DNA of 64,000 nucleotides from Mesoplasma chauliocola (GCF_002290085.1 NZ_CP023173.1:460501-524500), one strand, 5' to 3'; positions 41,773 to 59,264 are shown, counted from the stretch's first letter. Notes: generated from the sequence alone by a model not told the origin. Program-made: numbers and translations.

Positions 41773-44154
41773 TTATCTTACTTTAATATTTAATTTTTTT
41801 AGATTATTTAAAGCGATATCAAAATCATTAGCTATTTCTTTTTCAGTTAATTGATGTTCCAAACTATTAAATGTTAATTTAATTGTTAATGAACTAATGT
41901 TTGCCTCTTTCATTTCTTTATCAGCATATTTATCAATAACTTTATATGTTGTTAAATATTTTAAATTTTTTAATAACTGACTAGCTATTAAATCAAATTT
42001 AATATCATTGCTTAATTCAAATGATATATCTCTTGATGATTGTTGGAACTTAGAAATTTCATTTGTAACATGTTGTTTGTTTGCAATCTCCAATAATAAA
42101 TCTAAATTAATCTCACAAATAAATGTTGGATTAATTTTGTTTTCAGCTTCATAAGCAGGATTTAATTTATAAATAAATCCTAATTTTTTATTTTTAAATT
42201 TTACACAAGCATTAATGTAAGGGTGAATTTCATCAATTACTTTTTCTTCATAATCAAATGTAACATTCTTAATATCAACTTTATATAAATTTAAGATGCT
42301 TACTAAAATTGAACTAATATATGAATAATTAGCTTGAATGTGAATTTGTTGCAAGTCATCAGAAATTACTTCTCCTGATGTTGCAAAACATAAGTTTGAT
42401 TGTCTAAAACCATTCATTGCAAAAATGTCAGCAAATTCAAAAAATTTAACTACTTTGTTACCATTATTTGCATTAAAAATAATTGTTTCTATCATTGATT
42501 TTGAAAGGTTATTTCTAAATGTTTCACGTTGACTTGATAATGGACTCATTAAAACAACTGGATTTTTAACTTTAAATAAGTTTCAATCTTTGTTTGATTT
42601 TTTATCAGTTAAAGAATAAGTTTTGATGTTATTAAATCCAGCACCTACTAAATAATCATTTAATTTATCTTTCAATTTTTTTTCTAAGTTTTTTGTTTTT
42701 GTAAATGTTACATATTCTAAAGGTTGCTCAATAATATTGTCATAACCATAAAGTCTTGCAATTTCTTCGCAGATATCATTTTTACCATATAAATCAGTTC
42801 TATTTTGATCAACAGTGAATGTTAATTCATCCTTTTTAATTGCTATTGAAATATCTAAAGTTCTAAATAAACTAACAATCTCTTCAATAGTGATCTCAAT
42901 TCCTAAAACTTGTTTAATTTTTTCTAAAGTTATTTTATAAACATTATCATATGTTATTTTTTTAACTGAAGTAGTTATTTTTTCAACGCTTTCAATCATT
43001 TTATAATCATTCAGAATTTTTACTAGTTCTTCTATTCCTTGATCATAAAGATTTGGATTTAAAGGCTTTGCATATCTTTGAGTATCAATAGTGCTTATAT
43101 TCAAATTTTTTTGTTGTTTACGCATAATAATTTGATCAAGATTTAACATAATAACTAAAATTGTATTTGTTGCATCTGTGACTTTAAATTTTTCTTCAGT
43201 TTTTAACCCTAGTATATTAACAATGTCTTTTCCAGATTTTAAAACAACGAATTCTTTTTCTTCAATTACTTGTTTTGCTAAAGTTAATTCTTGTTGAATT
43301 TTATCTGCATCAACTAAAATAAAAGGCTGTCCTGAAATTAAAGTTGCCATACTTGCTATATCTTCATATTTATTTTCACTTGTTTTAATATTTGAATGTT
43401 TTAGTCAAACATCATGTGAAGAATCCAATGGTGTGTTAGTATTTTTTAGACCAATAAATGTATGTGATATTGTATTAACATCAGCTTCAAGTTTTTTATC
43501 AATTTTAATTGAAACAGTGTTTGTATTTTTAGCAAATTTAATTTTTTGTTCAGTTTGCTTAATTTTTAAATCAAAGTAGTTAGCTATTTCTTTTACTAAT
43601 TGCTTTGCTGCCAACGCATCGCTTCTATTTAAAGTTAAATCAACTTCAAAAATATAATCATCATAATTTAAAACTTCACTAATATTTTTACCAACCATTT
43701 CGCTCATATCTTTGTAAATTGAATTAATGTAGTAAACTTCAACTTGTTCTGCTTCAGTTAATATTGAATTTGATAATCCAATCTCATTAAATCCACAAAA
43801 CATTCCTTCTGATACAATTCCCAAAATTTCTCTATTATCTAATTCTAATCCATTTGCTAATTTAGCTCCTGGTAAAGCTACAATTGGATATCTGTTAGCT
43901 TCAATGTTTCTAGAAGTAGACAAAATTGTAACGTATTTATTTTTTCCAATACGAGTTTTTGTTTTCTTTAGTTTAGTTCCTTCGATTGCTTCAACTGATT
44001 CAATATATCCAATAATTAATTTTGAATTTAATTTTGAAAAATCAATTTCTTGTTCAACTTCAAAACCTAATGAATTTAAACATATTGAAATTTGTTGATT
44101 TGAAATATTAGAAAGGTCTAAGTATTTCTCTAATCATTTTCTTGTAATAATCAT
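41773..44154 (-). CDS. pheT: Phenylalanyl-tRNA synthetase beta chain
   Basis: 793 aa, full length. N-terminal domain and tRNA-binding OB fold (about 40-150), B3/B4 editing region, B5 domain (around LGIEITIEEIVSLFRTLDI), catalytic-like core and C-terminal FDX-ACB (about 700-793, ISSLTIKLTFNS). Several internal UGA codons are Trp, so the open frame looks broken under the standard code. Forms the alpha2beta2 enzyme with pheS, which is 7 bases upstream. Confidence 0.96.
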
Positions 44155-44161
44155 AATTTAC

Positions 44162-45214
44162 TTACTCCCCATAAAATTTAAATTGTTCTAAAAATTTAAC
44201 ATTATTTTCATATAAATTCCTTATATTTGAAATTCCAAATTTTAGCATTGCAATTCTTTCAATTCCTGCACCAAATGCTAAAGCTGTATTTTTTTCAGGA
44301 TCCATTCCATTTAATAACATAACTTGTTCATTAATAATTCCTGAACCTAAAATTTCTATTCAACCTGAATACTTACAAATTGAACATCCTTTTCCTGCAC
44401 ACTTAAAACAACTTACATCAACTTCAACACTAGGTTCAGTAAATGGAAATAAACTCGGTCTTAAACGAATATTTACCTCTTCACCAAATAGTCTTCTACA
44501 CATATATTTAAGAACTCATTTTAAATTAGCAAAAGTAATTTTTTTACCAATACATAATAAATCTAATTGCATAAATTGATGTGAGTGAGTTGCATCATCA
44601 TCATCTCTACGATAAACATTTCCAATAGCAACACAAGCATAATTACCTTCATAATTTTTAGCTTCTGCCATTTGAGTTAAAACTCTTGCTGTCATGTGTG
44701 TACAATGAGTACTTAAAACAGTTTCTTCGTCAATGTAAAATGTATCTTGCATATCTCTTGCTGGGTGACCAACAGGTAAATTTAATTTTTGGAAACAATA
44801 TTCATCGCTTTCAACATCATTACCTTTTAAAACATCAAAACCAATCTCTGTAAAAATCTCTGTAATTTCTTCAACAACAATATTCAATGGGTGTTTAGTA
44901 CCAAAATTTGCTAATGTTCCAGTTAAAGAAATATCAATTTTTTCACTATTTAACTTTTTATCTAATTCAGACTTCTTAATTTTTGAAATAAATTCATCAA
45001 TTGTGATACTTATAAATGTTCTTAATTCATGACTTGCAATTCCTATTGCTTGTTTATTTTCAACATCTGAATCTTTTAAAGATTTCAAAATTTGACTTAA
45101 TTCTGATTCTTTACCCAACAAATTTTTCTTTATTTTTTCGGCTTCTTCGATTGTTTTAATATTATTTAAATCAGAGACAAATTTTTCTTTGATCTTATTA
45201 ATTTTATGTATCAT
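44162..45214 (-). CDS. pheS: Phenylalanyl-tRNA synthetase alpha chain
   Basis: 350 aa class II synthetase. It has an N-terminal coiled-coil arm (about 1-90), motif 2 region [17 protein letters not shown], motif 3 [13 protein letters not shown] and ALAFGAG near the C terminus. A CFKC/CSIC cysteine cluster is present, as in other Firmicute-type enzymes. GGAG precedes ATG 45214. Confidence 0.97.
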
Positions 45215-45228
45215 AAAAACTCCTTCAA

Positions 45229-45849
45229 TTATTCTATTAAAGCCAATTTCTTTAAATTGACTAATTCAAATTCTTTATCTTTTATATTTTGCTCATATGC
45301 TTGAAAAACAATTCCAATAACTTGGTTATGAGGTTCTTCTTTTAATAATGCTTTAATTTTTTTAAATATAAATTTTTGAAAATTTAATTTAAACTTTTCA
45401 ATATTAAATTGAAAATATTTTTCAGAATCAAAGTTCTTATTATTTAATTGGATTATTTCTAAACTTTCATTTCAAAAAATAATTTGTTCAATCAATACAT
45501 CATTAATGAAGTCTTTTGATGAACTATATACAAAAACTAAAAATTCTTCATATATATTGTAAATAATTTTATCATTTTTAATTTCTAATAGATAGTCTCA
45601 AAGTGTTTGGTCTACTTGTTTAATAAAACTTCTAAGCTCATCGGTAATTTCATTAAACTTTGATAGTGTGATATTTTTAAAATCATTTTTATATTTCATA
45701 TTTAAATATTTTAAAAATTTAGGCTTTGAAATTATTTCAAATAAACTTGCGAATTCTCATGTAAAGTTTATACCAAAAACCTTTGAACTTTGTTCCTTTT
45801 TCATTTTAGTATTTTGAAAATTTTCAATAATATTATTTTTTACTTGCAT
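45229..45849 (-). CDS. Hypothetical protein
   Basis: 206 aa, soluble, largely helical, rich in Lys, Phe, Ile and Asn. No signal peptide, membrane span or recognised motif. It has UGA Trp codons in frame and AGGAG before ATG 45849. It starts 8 bases after the big FtsX permease and stops 14 bases before pheS, so it belongs to the same transcript; relation to either is unknown. Confidence 0.75.
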
Positions 45850-45857
45850 TTATTCTC

Positions 45858-48800
45858 CTATGCTAAACTTGTTATTTGTGTTAAAGGATTTCTTTTAACT
45901 TGTTTATTTGATGCATATCAACCAAATAATAATACAACTGACATTACGGTTAATGTTATTAAAATTGTTTTTAAATCTACAGTCATAAATATATATACAC
46001 TAAATTTACCTGCTATTCATGTTAATAATATTTTTCAAAAAATTACTGAAGCAACATAAGATACAGCAAATGAAATTAAAGCACCAATTGCATAACTACC
46101 CATAACAACTCAATTTATTTCTTTATCTGTATATCCTAAGGCTTGAAGAGTTAAAATAATCACTTTAGCTTCTTCAACAATAATTCCAATAATAACCACT
46201 AGAATAATTGCTAATAAAACTGTTGTTAGCAAGACAAACATTAGCATTATTCTATCTACTATTTCTGTTGCCTTATTAATAACTAAGTTACTTAACACAA
46301 AAGAAGTTGTTGAACTTTGAGAAGAAATTCCTAAAATATAAGGATTTACAATTGATTTTAAATTTGTAGTTACATTTGGATTTATTGAATTTGTGTACTT
46401 AAATACATTTCTGAATATATCTAAAGTTATAGGTTGATCCTCATTAATTAAAATAGTTGAATTTTTTTCAATCAACTTTAAAGATAATAACATTTCTATA
46501 AAATTGGTATTTGAATCAAAAGTTAACATTAAATTTTTTGAATATAAACTTGCAAATCTTGTTGGTAAGTTTTCATCATAGAATTTAGCTTTAAAATCTT
46601 CTCCGTTTATTCAAATATTATCTGAGCCTAATTTTATTGTTTCAGCTCTGTTAATTCCAACAACTCTTAATTGAACATCTATAGGATTTAATGTTTTTGT
46701 TTTAAAACTAATAATGTCATTAATTTTTATATTTTGGTTTCTTGCCATGTTATAAGGAATGATTGCATTTACAATTTGAGTACCTTGATTTTCTTGAGAT
46801 GAATTTTTGAATCTTTCCATTTCAGAAGTTGAAATATCTTGAAAATTAAACATTTCCTCAAAACTACCATATTTATTATCTTGAGTATTTACTAATCTAG
46901 CATAAACATCTAAATCATCATATTCACCGCTTTGTGTTAAACCAACTCAATCAAATAGAACTTCATTATTTTTATCATACATAACATTATTAATGTTTAG
47001 CATATAATTGTTTTCATCATAATTTTCAAAATCAGTCAATTGTGTTGTTTGAAAAACATTTTTTGCTGCAATTGATAAATTAGAAAAATTTAAAGCAACC
47101 AAGTTTGATCTTATGTCAGTTTCAAAGTAATTATCAAACTGCGTTAATAATCAATTTTCATTTAAATTTCTTTGTTTTGTATCATAAATGTTAAATTTAT
47201 TTATTAATTGATTTGTATAAAGTTTTTCATAAGCCTGAGTTATGTATTCATCTTTTAAATTTGGAGAATACAATTCTTCAATTTTAATTATTTCATTTGG
47301 TTTACCCATGATTTCTTGTAAGACTGAAATTGTTAAATCAATTTGTGCAATTTTTAAACTATAAATATAAGAAAGATCTTTTGAAAAGATATGTTTTATA
47401 TCTCTAGGTGTCATTGAAATCAAATTTAGAACTTCTAAGTCTTGATTTTTTGAATTATTTAAAGTTGGAATAATCTCTTTTGTTTTGCCTGTTTGCTTGA
47501 TATCATTAACTGCTTTTATAAATTGATCATTAGTTGAGTTCAAATTAAATGACATGATTGTTCCTACAAAACTGGAATTACTTTCATCTTCTATTGTCAA
47601 ATTATTTGTTTTAGCATTAAGCATGTTATTTAAAATAAAATACATTTCGCTTTTAGGCAATAAGAAATCAACTTTATCTTGTGTGCTTAATGACATAAAG
47701 TAATTATTTGTCATTTGAATTACAGCATCAATTTTAAATCTGTATTCTTCGCTTGAATTGACATTTAAATATTCATTTGTATTTTCGTATTCAGAGTAAT
47801 CATTATAATCAAGACTTGTAGTTTCTGTTTGATATTTATAATTATATTTTTTTTGTCCTTCTTGAATATCTAATTTGGCATTTGAATTTCATCAATTGTA
47901 AAAATGATCAGTTTTTTCATTATAAACAGCAAAAGATTGATTTAACATTTTTGTCATTAAGTTCTGAGCGCCAAATAATAAAATATAAGTAAATGAAGCA
48001 CAAGCAAATAAAGTTTGAACTGTATAAAACTTTCCTCGTGAAGTTCTAACAAAAGCTCTTCTTAACCTTCAATTAAAAAACTTTTCCCCTTTAAAAACTT
48101 TTTTAAATAGAAAGTTTTGTTTAATATTTACTTTTGTTTTCCTTGCACTAGCCATTAAAGATAAAACTGGTTCTTTTATATATAATATTGTAGTTATATA
48201 ACTTATTGAAATAAATATACTTGGAATAATAATAAATAAGAAAAATAAGAATAATGGACTTACATAAATAGAACTAAATTCTATTGCAATAGTATTTTCA
48301 AATGCCTTAGCAGCAAATAATTGAATAGGTATTGAAATAAAGAATCCTAAAAGTAAACTTATAAAAAATAAAATACCGGTTTTAATTGAAAAAATTCAAC
48401 TTAATTCACTTGTTTTATAACCAAAAGATTTGAATATACCTAATTGTTTTCTAGTTTCATTCATTTCTTTTTTAAGTTGAAAATTAATAAATAAGAATGC
48501 TAAAATTAAAATAATTGATCCTAGCACAACATTTATAATAATTCTTATTTGTAAATTTTCTAGTGCCTTTGCAACTTTAGTTTCACTTCATTTTATTCAG
48601 CTTGTTTCCAAGTTAGAAAATATTTTGACTTCTGATTTTTCAGAATTTTTAAATGTAAATAAATCAAAAGGTCTTTCAGTAACATTATCACTACTTTTAA
48701 TTTTTAATTCTAAATTGTAAGCTGCTTCATTATTTAAAATATTTCATGAATAATTTCTAAATTTATTAATAAATTTTTGATTTAAATAAATAAATCCATA

Positions 48801-50108
48801 ATTTTCAATGCTTTGAGAAAAAGCAGAAAAATTATTCCCGGGAACATAATCATCAAATGTTTGACCAATGCCTACAACTTTAACCTTAATTTTTTCTTCT
48901 TTTGCAAAAAATGATTCAAATGGTAAAAATGTTAATTTAGGTAAAATTAAATTTAGCGCAATATTGTTTGATTGAGATATTGGCATTTCAATTTCGTCGC
49001 CAACTTTAATATTGTTATGACTTGCATATCCAGAAGATATTACAATCTCTGGAATTTTACCCAACCCTCAATTTTCTGTTTTATTTGAATTATTTGATTT
49101 TTTATCAAAAATAATATTGTTAAAACTTTTAGTTGAATCTGCTTTTATTTCAAAAGTTTGTGAATTTGTTAAAAGACTAGAACCAGAACTTTTAAAAACA
49201 AAATTTTTATTTATATCTATTTCATAGTCTTTATTAATTTCTTTATTTAAAATTTTGTCAAAAACAAAAATTCTATCATCATGTTGGTATTTTTCATTAC
49301 CCAATATTTTTGAGTACTCTGAATTAAATAATGTATAACTTGATATTTTTATTGAAGTTGGATTTCATGTAGACAATGATTTTAAATAACTTTCCTTAAT
49401 TATTTGAACTAATCCTTGTATATTATTAATATTTACATTTGAAGAAATATTTAAATTAATTCCATTTACATAAGAAAAATTAATTATTCTATATAGTGTT
49501 GAAAATGCAATACTTGAAATTGTTGCATAAATATTAGTTTCATCATCATTTTCTAAAAAATTCTGTATATCAATCAAACCTAATTCAATAGATTTTTTAA
49601 CATGAAATTGAAAAATTTCTTCTTTTGTCGGATAAAAATTAATTTCAGATGTTTTTTGATCATCAATTTTCAATTCTAATGCTGATGAATTAGCTGATAT
49701 TCTATATTTAACTAAAGCTGCATTAACTTGAGATGTCATTCTTTCTTTTTCTTCATTTGAAAAATTATTTCAATCTTGATAATATTCTGCATTTTTTCCT
49801 GATACATTTAATGTGTTTGATCATAATTTTGCATTTAATATTTTAATAAATTCAGAGTCTAAATATTCATCAGCATAATTAATTATAAAGTCCTGACTAT
49901 AGTTTAAGTCTTGTTGAGAAGACGAAAAGTTTGAATTATATGAAATATTTTCCTTTTGTGCAGAGTTCATTTTTGTATAAACTTGTAAAGGAGTTGCTAG
50001 CATTCCAATTACTGATGCAGCTAAAGTAACAATAAAGATAATCATGAATAGTGTTGACAATCAATTTTTAAAAAATGTTTTCAAATAACTTTTCATTATT
50101 TTGTTCAT
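45858..50108 (-). CDS. Giant FtsX-family ABC permease
   Basis: 1416 aa, a single frame from ATG 50108 to TAG 45858 once UGA is Trp; the standard code breaks it into many pieces. One membrane segment near the N terminus (about 15-40), a large external region, a central FtsX-like membrane block (about 515-715, with KEMNETRKQLGIFKSFGY), a second external region, and a C-terminal FtsX block (about 1280-1416, with EEAKVIILTLQALGY). The E..Q....LGxx pattern after a TM is typical of MacB/FtsX permeases. Probably partners a separate ATPase in lipoprotein or peptide export. No ATPase gene is adjacent. Confidence 0.82.
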
Positions 50109-50161
50109 TTTATCACCTTAAACTCCTTATTATTTTTATATATATTTTATCATTTTAGTAT

Positions 50162-50186
50162 AAAAAAAGAACCTTAATGGTTCTTT
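50162..50186 (-). terminator. Terminator of the rRNA operon
   Basis: 8-bp stem AAAGAACC/GGTTCTTT (50166-50173 with 50179-50186), 5-base loop, then a T run on the minus strand, just after 5S. Confidence 0.93.
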
Positions 50187-50192
50187 AATAAA

Positions 50193-50297
50193 CTGGCAGC
50201 GTTCTATTTTCTCACAATGCAATATTTTCGACGCTATAGAGCTTAACTTCTGTGTTCGGTATGGGAACAGGTGTGACCTCTATGCTATGACCACCAG
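50193..50297 (-). rRNA. rrf: 5S ribosomal RNA
   Basis: Ends pair as CTGGTGGT.../...GCTGCCAG, and the conserved loop CCGAACACAGAAGTTAAG is present. Length about 105 bases, short as usual in mollicutes. Confidence 0.96.
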
Positions 50298-50370
50298 ATC
50301 ATTTTTATAAATTGTTCTCTGAAAACTGGATACTAGATGATTACATATTCAATTGCTTCTTTTTTCTAAA

Positions 50371-53273
<2,903 letters not shown>

Positions 53274-53476
53274 AAAAAATCTTAAAGCAATTGATAATTG
53301 ATTCAGTAAAATTATTTTTATTTGTTAAAAATTGTTGATTTATTTAATCTTTTACAATGCTTTTCATCTAATATTCAGTTTTCAAAGAACAATTCTCTTT
53401 CAGAGATTATATTTAAATAATCCCTGAAAACTAAATAGAACAATATAATAGTCAATCTGTTTTGTTTTTATCTCCA
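53274..53476 (-). other. 16S-23S spacer with RNase III-type processing stems, no tRNA
   Basis: The spacer holds no tRNA. TGACTATTATATT and TTGTTCTATTTAGTTTTCA after 16S are complementary to AATATAATAGTCA and TGAAAACTAAATAGAACAA upstream of 16S. A second stretch near 53345-53395 pairs with sequence after 23S near 50300-50345 (with G-U pairs). These form the long pre-rRNA stems. It also has Box-like AT-rich filler. Confidence 0.8.
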
Positions 53477-55005
<1,529 letters not shown>

Positions 55006-55138
55006 ATTATTGTTTTGATTCTGACTATTATATTTTATTTGTATATTAAATCTGTACTCAATTTGAAATTGTTACAGGATTGTACAATTGTTGTTCTATT
55101 TAGTTTTCAAAGATCATTTCCCACTCAGGGACTTTTTA

Positions 55139-55168
55139 ATAATAGCATAAGTTCTTATCAAGTTGCAA
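55139..55168 (-). promoter_or_regulatory. rRNA operon promoter
   Basis: TTGCAA (55163-55168), 18-base spacer and TATTAT (55139-55144) with a TGn extension (ATGCTATTAT). About 135 bases before mature 16S, leaving room for the leader with the processing stem. Confidence 0.65.
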
Positions 55169-55249
55169 CAAATTTTAAAAATTTTTTCCAAAAAATAAAA
55201 AAATTTTGAAACACCATATTTTTTGCTCCAAAATTTTAATTTTATAGAA

Positions 55250-55541
55250 CTATTTTTTTATTTCAAAAAAAATGCTCAATTTATCAGGCTTTAGTTTTTT
55301 TAGCTGTTGAATTTAAATCATTAACTACTTAGGATAAACTCTAAAAGCTATTTTGCCTTTCATATTTTTAAAAGACAAAATACCCTGATTTTTTAGGAGT
55401 CTTTTTAACTTTTCTAAAATAGCAATTTTCTTCTTGAAAAATAAATTTTGCAGCTTCATAATCTTTGTTTATTGTTTCAATGTTAATATCAGAAATTTTA
55501 TTTTCAAAAATTTCATTCATTCTTTTAATTGACTGATACAT
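55250..55541 (-). pseudogene. Decayed mepB-like gene
   Basis: An open stretch from ATG 55541 (57 codons to TAA at 55368) contains KKTPKKSGYFVF, matching the MepB family core motif TPKKxGxFVxxW. After a frameshift the sequence continues as KGKIAFRVYPK (family GKRxxRVYP), and after another shift as STAKKTKAW followed by a nonsense codon and IEHFF (family QxWQxxYF). About 50-60 family residues between the first two blocks are missing. So the gene has two frameshifts, an internal deletion and a stop. MepB function is unknown; it was named from a staphylococcal efflux operon. It overlaps nothing and starts 3 bases after rarA. Confidence 0.55.
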
Positions 55542-55543
55542 AA

Positions 55544-56776
55544 TTATTTTTTCATTTCCTCATATAATGTTCAAAGTTTTCTTTCATATGAAGAATTAGT
55601 TTTTGGTTTAAAGTATTTAATATTTTTTATTTCATCAGGTAAATATTGTTGTGCAATTCAACCTTTTTCTTCAACATGAGGGTATAAATAATTAACTCCT
55701 CTATTTAACTTAATTGCTGATTTATAATGATTATCTTTTAAATGTGAAGGAACATCATAAGCCATTCCATTTTTGACATCTTCAAAAGCTTTATTAGCAG
55801 CCATTAATGCTGAATTAGATTTTTGACTTAAAGCCATTTCAATAATTACTAATCCTAAAGGAATTATTCCTTCAGGCATTCCTATTTGTCTAAATGCTTC
55901 ACAAGCTTGCATTACTCTTGGTGGTAAAGTTGGATTAGCTAGTCCAATATCTTCATAAGCCATAATAACCATTCTTCTCATTAAAGTTTCATAATCCCCA
56001 ATTGATAATAATCTACTAAAATAATGTAGCGCTGCATCAACATCACTGCCTCTAACTGATTTTTGTAAAGCTGATTTAAGATCATGAAAATCATCTCCTG
56101 TGCTTCCACTTGGATTTTTTCCTTGAGATATGACTGTTGATATTAAATCAATTGTAACTTCTTCATCTTTATACAAACTATTAAATAGTTCAACATTATT
56201 TAATAAACTTCTAATATCTCCACTATTTAATTCACATAAATATTTTAAAGCTTCAGTTTTAATATTTAGCTTTACTTTTTTATCTGAAATCAACTTATTA
56301 ATAAATTCAAAAGCATCATCATGATTAACTCTTTTTAGTTCTAAAATAGTTGCTCTACTTCTAATGGCTGGATTAATTGTGAAAAAAGGGTTTTCTGTTG
56401 TTGTTGCAAATAAATAAACATTTCCTTTTTCCATAAAACTTAAAAGAATATCTTGCTTATCGCGATTCAAACGGTGGATTTCATCTATTACTAAAATAAA
56501 TCTTTCTTTATTTATTGCTTTATCAATTATTTTAGTTAAGTTCTCTTTTTTATCAAAACTCGCATTAAAAATATCATATTCTATATTTAAATCATTTGCT
56601 AAAGCCATAGCAAAAGAAGTTTTTCCAACTCCACTTGGTCCATAAAAAATTAAAGAGCGGCAAAAATTGTTACCGATCATACGTTTGATTAATCCTTCTT
56701 CTTTTAATAAATGTTTTTGCCCTATTATTTCAGATGTAGATTGCGGTCTTAATAAATAAGCTAATGGTGTGTTCAT
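55544..56776 (-). CDS. rarA: Replication-associated recombination protein RarA (MgsA)
   Basis: 410 aa AAA+ protein. It opens LAYLLRPQSTSEIIGQ, with Walker A GPSGVGKT, Walker B LVIDEIHR, sensor 1 TTENP and RSRATILEL. The C-terminal half has the MgsA lid and tetramer domain (RMVIMAYEDIGLANP). It acts at stalled forks. It reads through UGA Trp codons to TAA 55544. AGGAGG precedes ATG 56776. Confidence 0.95.
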
Positions 56777-56830
56777 ACTACCTCCTTATTAATAAAAAAT
56801 AACTAGTTGCTACTAGTTATTATTTTACTA

Positions 56831-59194
56831 TTATTTTGTATTAAAAACTATGTCAAATACTTGTTCGTATTTTTCAGTTGGAATGATTTTTAATTTTGCT
56901 TTTACTTCATCTGGGATTTCATCTAAATCTCTTTCATTTTTCTTAGGAATTAAAATTGTTTTTAATCCACTTCTTGAAGCAGAAATTGATTTTTCTCTCA
57001 ACCCACCAATTGGTAATACGTTACCTCTTAATGTAATTTCTCCAGTCATTCCAATTTCTTTTGAAACCGGTTTATTTGAAAGTCCAGAAATTAAAGCTGT
57101 TGTAATTGTAATACCAGCACTTGGTCCATCTTTTGGAACAGCACCTTCTGGTACATGAATATGAATATCATTTTCTTCAAAGATAGTTTTTTCAATACCA
57201 AATTTTTCATAATTAGATTTAACATAAGTTAAAGCAATCGTTGCAGACTCTTTCATTACATCACCAAGCTTACCAGTTAGAATTAAGTTTCCTTTTCCTG
57301 GGTAAAGACTTACTTCAATAGGTAAAATATCTCCACCAAATTGTGTATAAGCTAATCCAGTTACAACTCCTACTTGAGATTCATCTTGTTTTTCTGTGTG
57401 ATCAAAAATTCTTTTTCCCAATAGATCATTAATTGTTTTTTCATCAATTACTATTTTTTTAAGTTCACCATTTAAATTCTTAACAATATATTTTCTGACG
57501 ATTGAGTTAATATGTCTTTCTAATTGACGAACTCCAGCCTCTCTTGTGTAAAATTTAATAATTTCGTTAACTGCACCTTCAGTAAATGTAATTTCTTCTG
57601 AAGTTAATTCATGTTGTTCAATTGACTTTGGAATTAAATAATCTTGAGCAATTTTAACTTTTTCAATTTCTGTATAACTTGATAAATTAATAATTTCCAT
57701 ACGATCATATAAAGCTTCTGGAATATCTTCAGGATAATTAGCAGTTGCAATAAACATTACTTGACTTAAATCATATGCTTCTTCAATATAATGATCTGAA
57801 AATTCTTTGTTTTGTTCAGGGTCTAATACCTCTAACATTGCACTTGCAGGATCTCCTCTATGATCTGATGCCATTTTATCAATTTCATCTAGTAAAAATA
57901 ATGGATTTTTAACTTTAGCTCTTTTCATAGTTTGAATAATTCTTCCTGGCATAGAACCAACATATGTTTTTCTGTGTCCACGGATTTCTGATTCATCTTT
58001 AACTCCACCAAGACTGACTTTAACAAAATTTTTCCCAACAGCTTCAGCAATTGATTTTGCTAAACTTGTTTTACCAACTCCTGGAGGACCAACTAATGTG
58101 ATAATTGGTGCCTTTAATGATTTTGTTTTTGTTTTAACAGCTAAATATTCAATGATTCTTTCTTTAACTTTTTTCATTCCATAATGATGTTTATCCAAAA
58201 TTTCTTTAGCAAATTTTAAATCTGTCAAGTCTTCAGTTTCTTCTCATCATGGAATACTCATCATTCAATCAATATAATTTTTTTCTGTATTTCACTCAGG
58301 TGTTCCAGATTGCAACGCTTCAACTCTTTTAATTGAAGCTAAGATTTTTCTTTTTACTTCTTCTGGGAAAGGTTCTTTTGATAAACGTTCTTTATATTTA
58401 TCTAGAGAAGTATCATCTGAACCATCTTCATCATCAAGTTCATCTTTAATAATTCTCATTTTTTCTCTTAGATAATATTCTTTTTGTTGTTTATCCATTT
58501 TTTCTTTTAATTTTTGATTCAAATCTTGCTCAATTTGAGTTTTTTGTTTTGCTGCTTCAACTGATTCAGAATTTCTTGTTGCATAATCTTCTTCTGAAAA
58601 AATTATTTTTTCAATTATTTGTCATCTTGTTTTTAAAGATGGTGAAGTTATATATTCAGGATTTGAAAGAATTCTTGAAGGTGCTACTTTAAACATAATT
58701 GAATCAAATACAAGCGCAAGATCATCTAATTCTCCAGCAATTAATTGTCTAACCTGTTTTGTAACTAAAGTTCCTTTAGTTTTAACGGCTTCTGCAATTT
58801 TATTAACTAATTCAGTTAATTCTTCTTCTGAAAAATCATTAATTGACTCAACAAATTCAACGTTTGAATAAGGTATTTGATCTTCATTCTCATACATTTC
58901 TATTACTTTGCATCTTTGAATAGGATTTGCACTAATTGTTAATGATTCATCTTTTCATTCTTTTATAACTTCAAAATCAATTAAGATTCCAAAATTATGT
59001 AAATCTTCAAATTTTGGCTCTTCAATTGAATGATCAATTTGTGGTATAGCAATCATTTGATTATTTGAATTTTTGATTGCATAGTTAATACTTCTTAGGG
59101 TATTTTTTCTTCCAACCTCTAAGTTTTCTTTTATTCCTGGAACAATAAATGTCCCCCTAATGTGGAAAATAGGTAATTTTATTTTTTTACTCAT
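56831..59194 (-). CDS. lon: ATP-dependent protease Lon
   Basis: 787 aa. N-terminal substrate domain (about 1-200), coiled helical region, AAA+ module with Walker A GPPGVGKTS and Walker B FLLDEIDKM, and a protease domain with the Ser in PKDGPSAGIT and Lys in GGLREKSISA. It degrades misfolded proteins. A CIRCE operator overlaps its promoter, so it belongs to the HrcA heat-shock regulon. AGGAGG precedes ATG 59194. Confidence 0.98.
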
Positions 59195-59222
59195 CTCATA
59201 ACCTCCTATGTTGGTTAAATAT

Positions 59223-59264
59223 ATATTATCACAATAATTAGCAATTACAAGTGTAGAGTGCTAA
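59223..59264 (-). promoter_or_regulatory. CIRCE operator and promoter of lon
   Basis: Inverted repeat TTAGCACTC-N9-AATTGCTAA at 59238-59264 on the minus strand. One half matches the CIRCE consensus perfectly and the other differs in its inner bases. The likely -35 TTGTAA (59245-59250) lies inside the operator and the -10 TAATAT (59223-59228) follows after 16 bases, so bound HrcA would block polymerase. Confidence 0.88.

Noticed and set aside
45858..50108. Possible series of broken or frameshifted small genes
   Set aside because: All pieces are in the same frame and are separated only by TGA, read as Trp here. The same holds for comEC, pheT, lon, ftsA and others.
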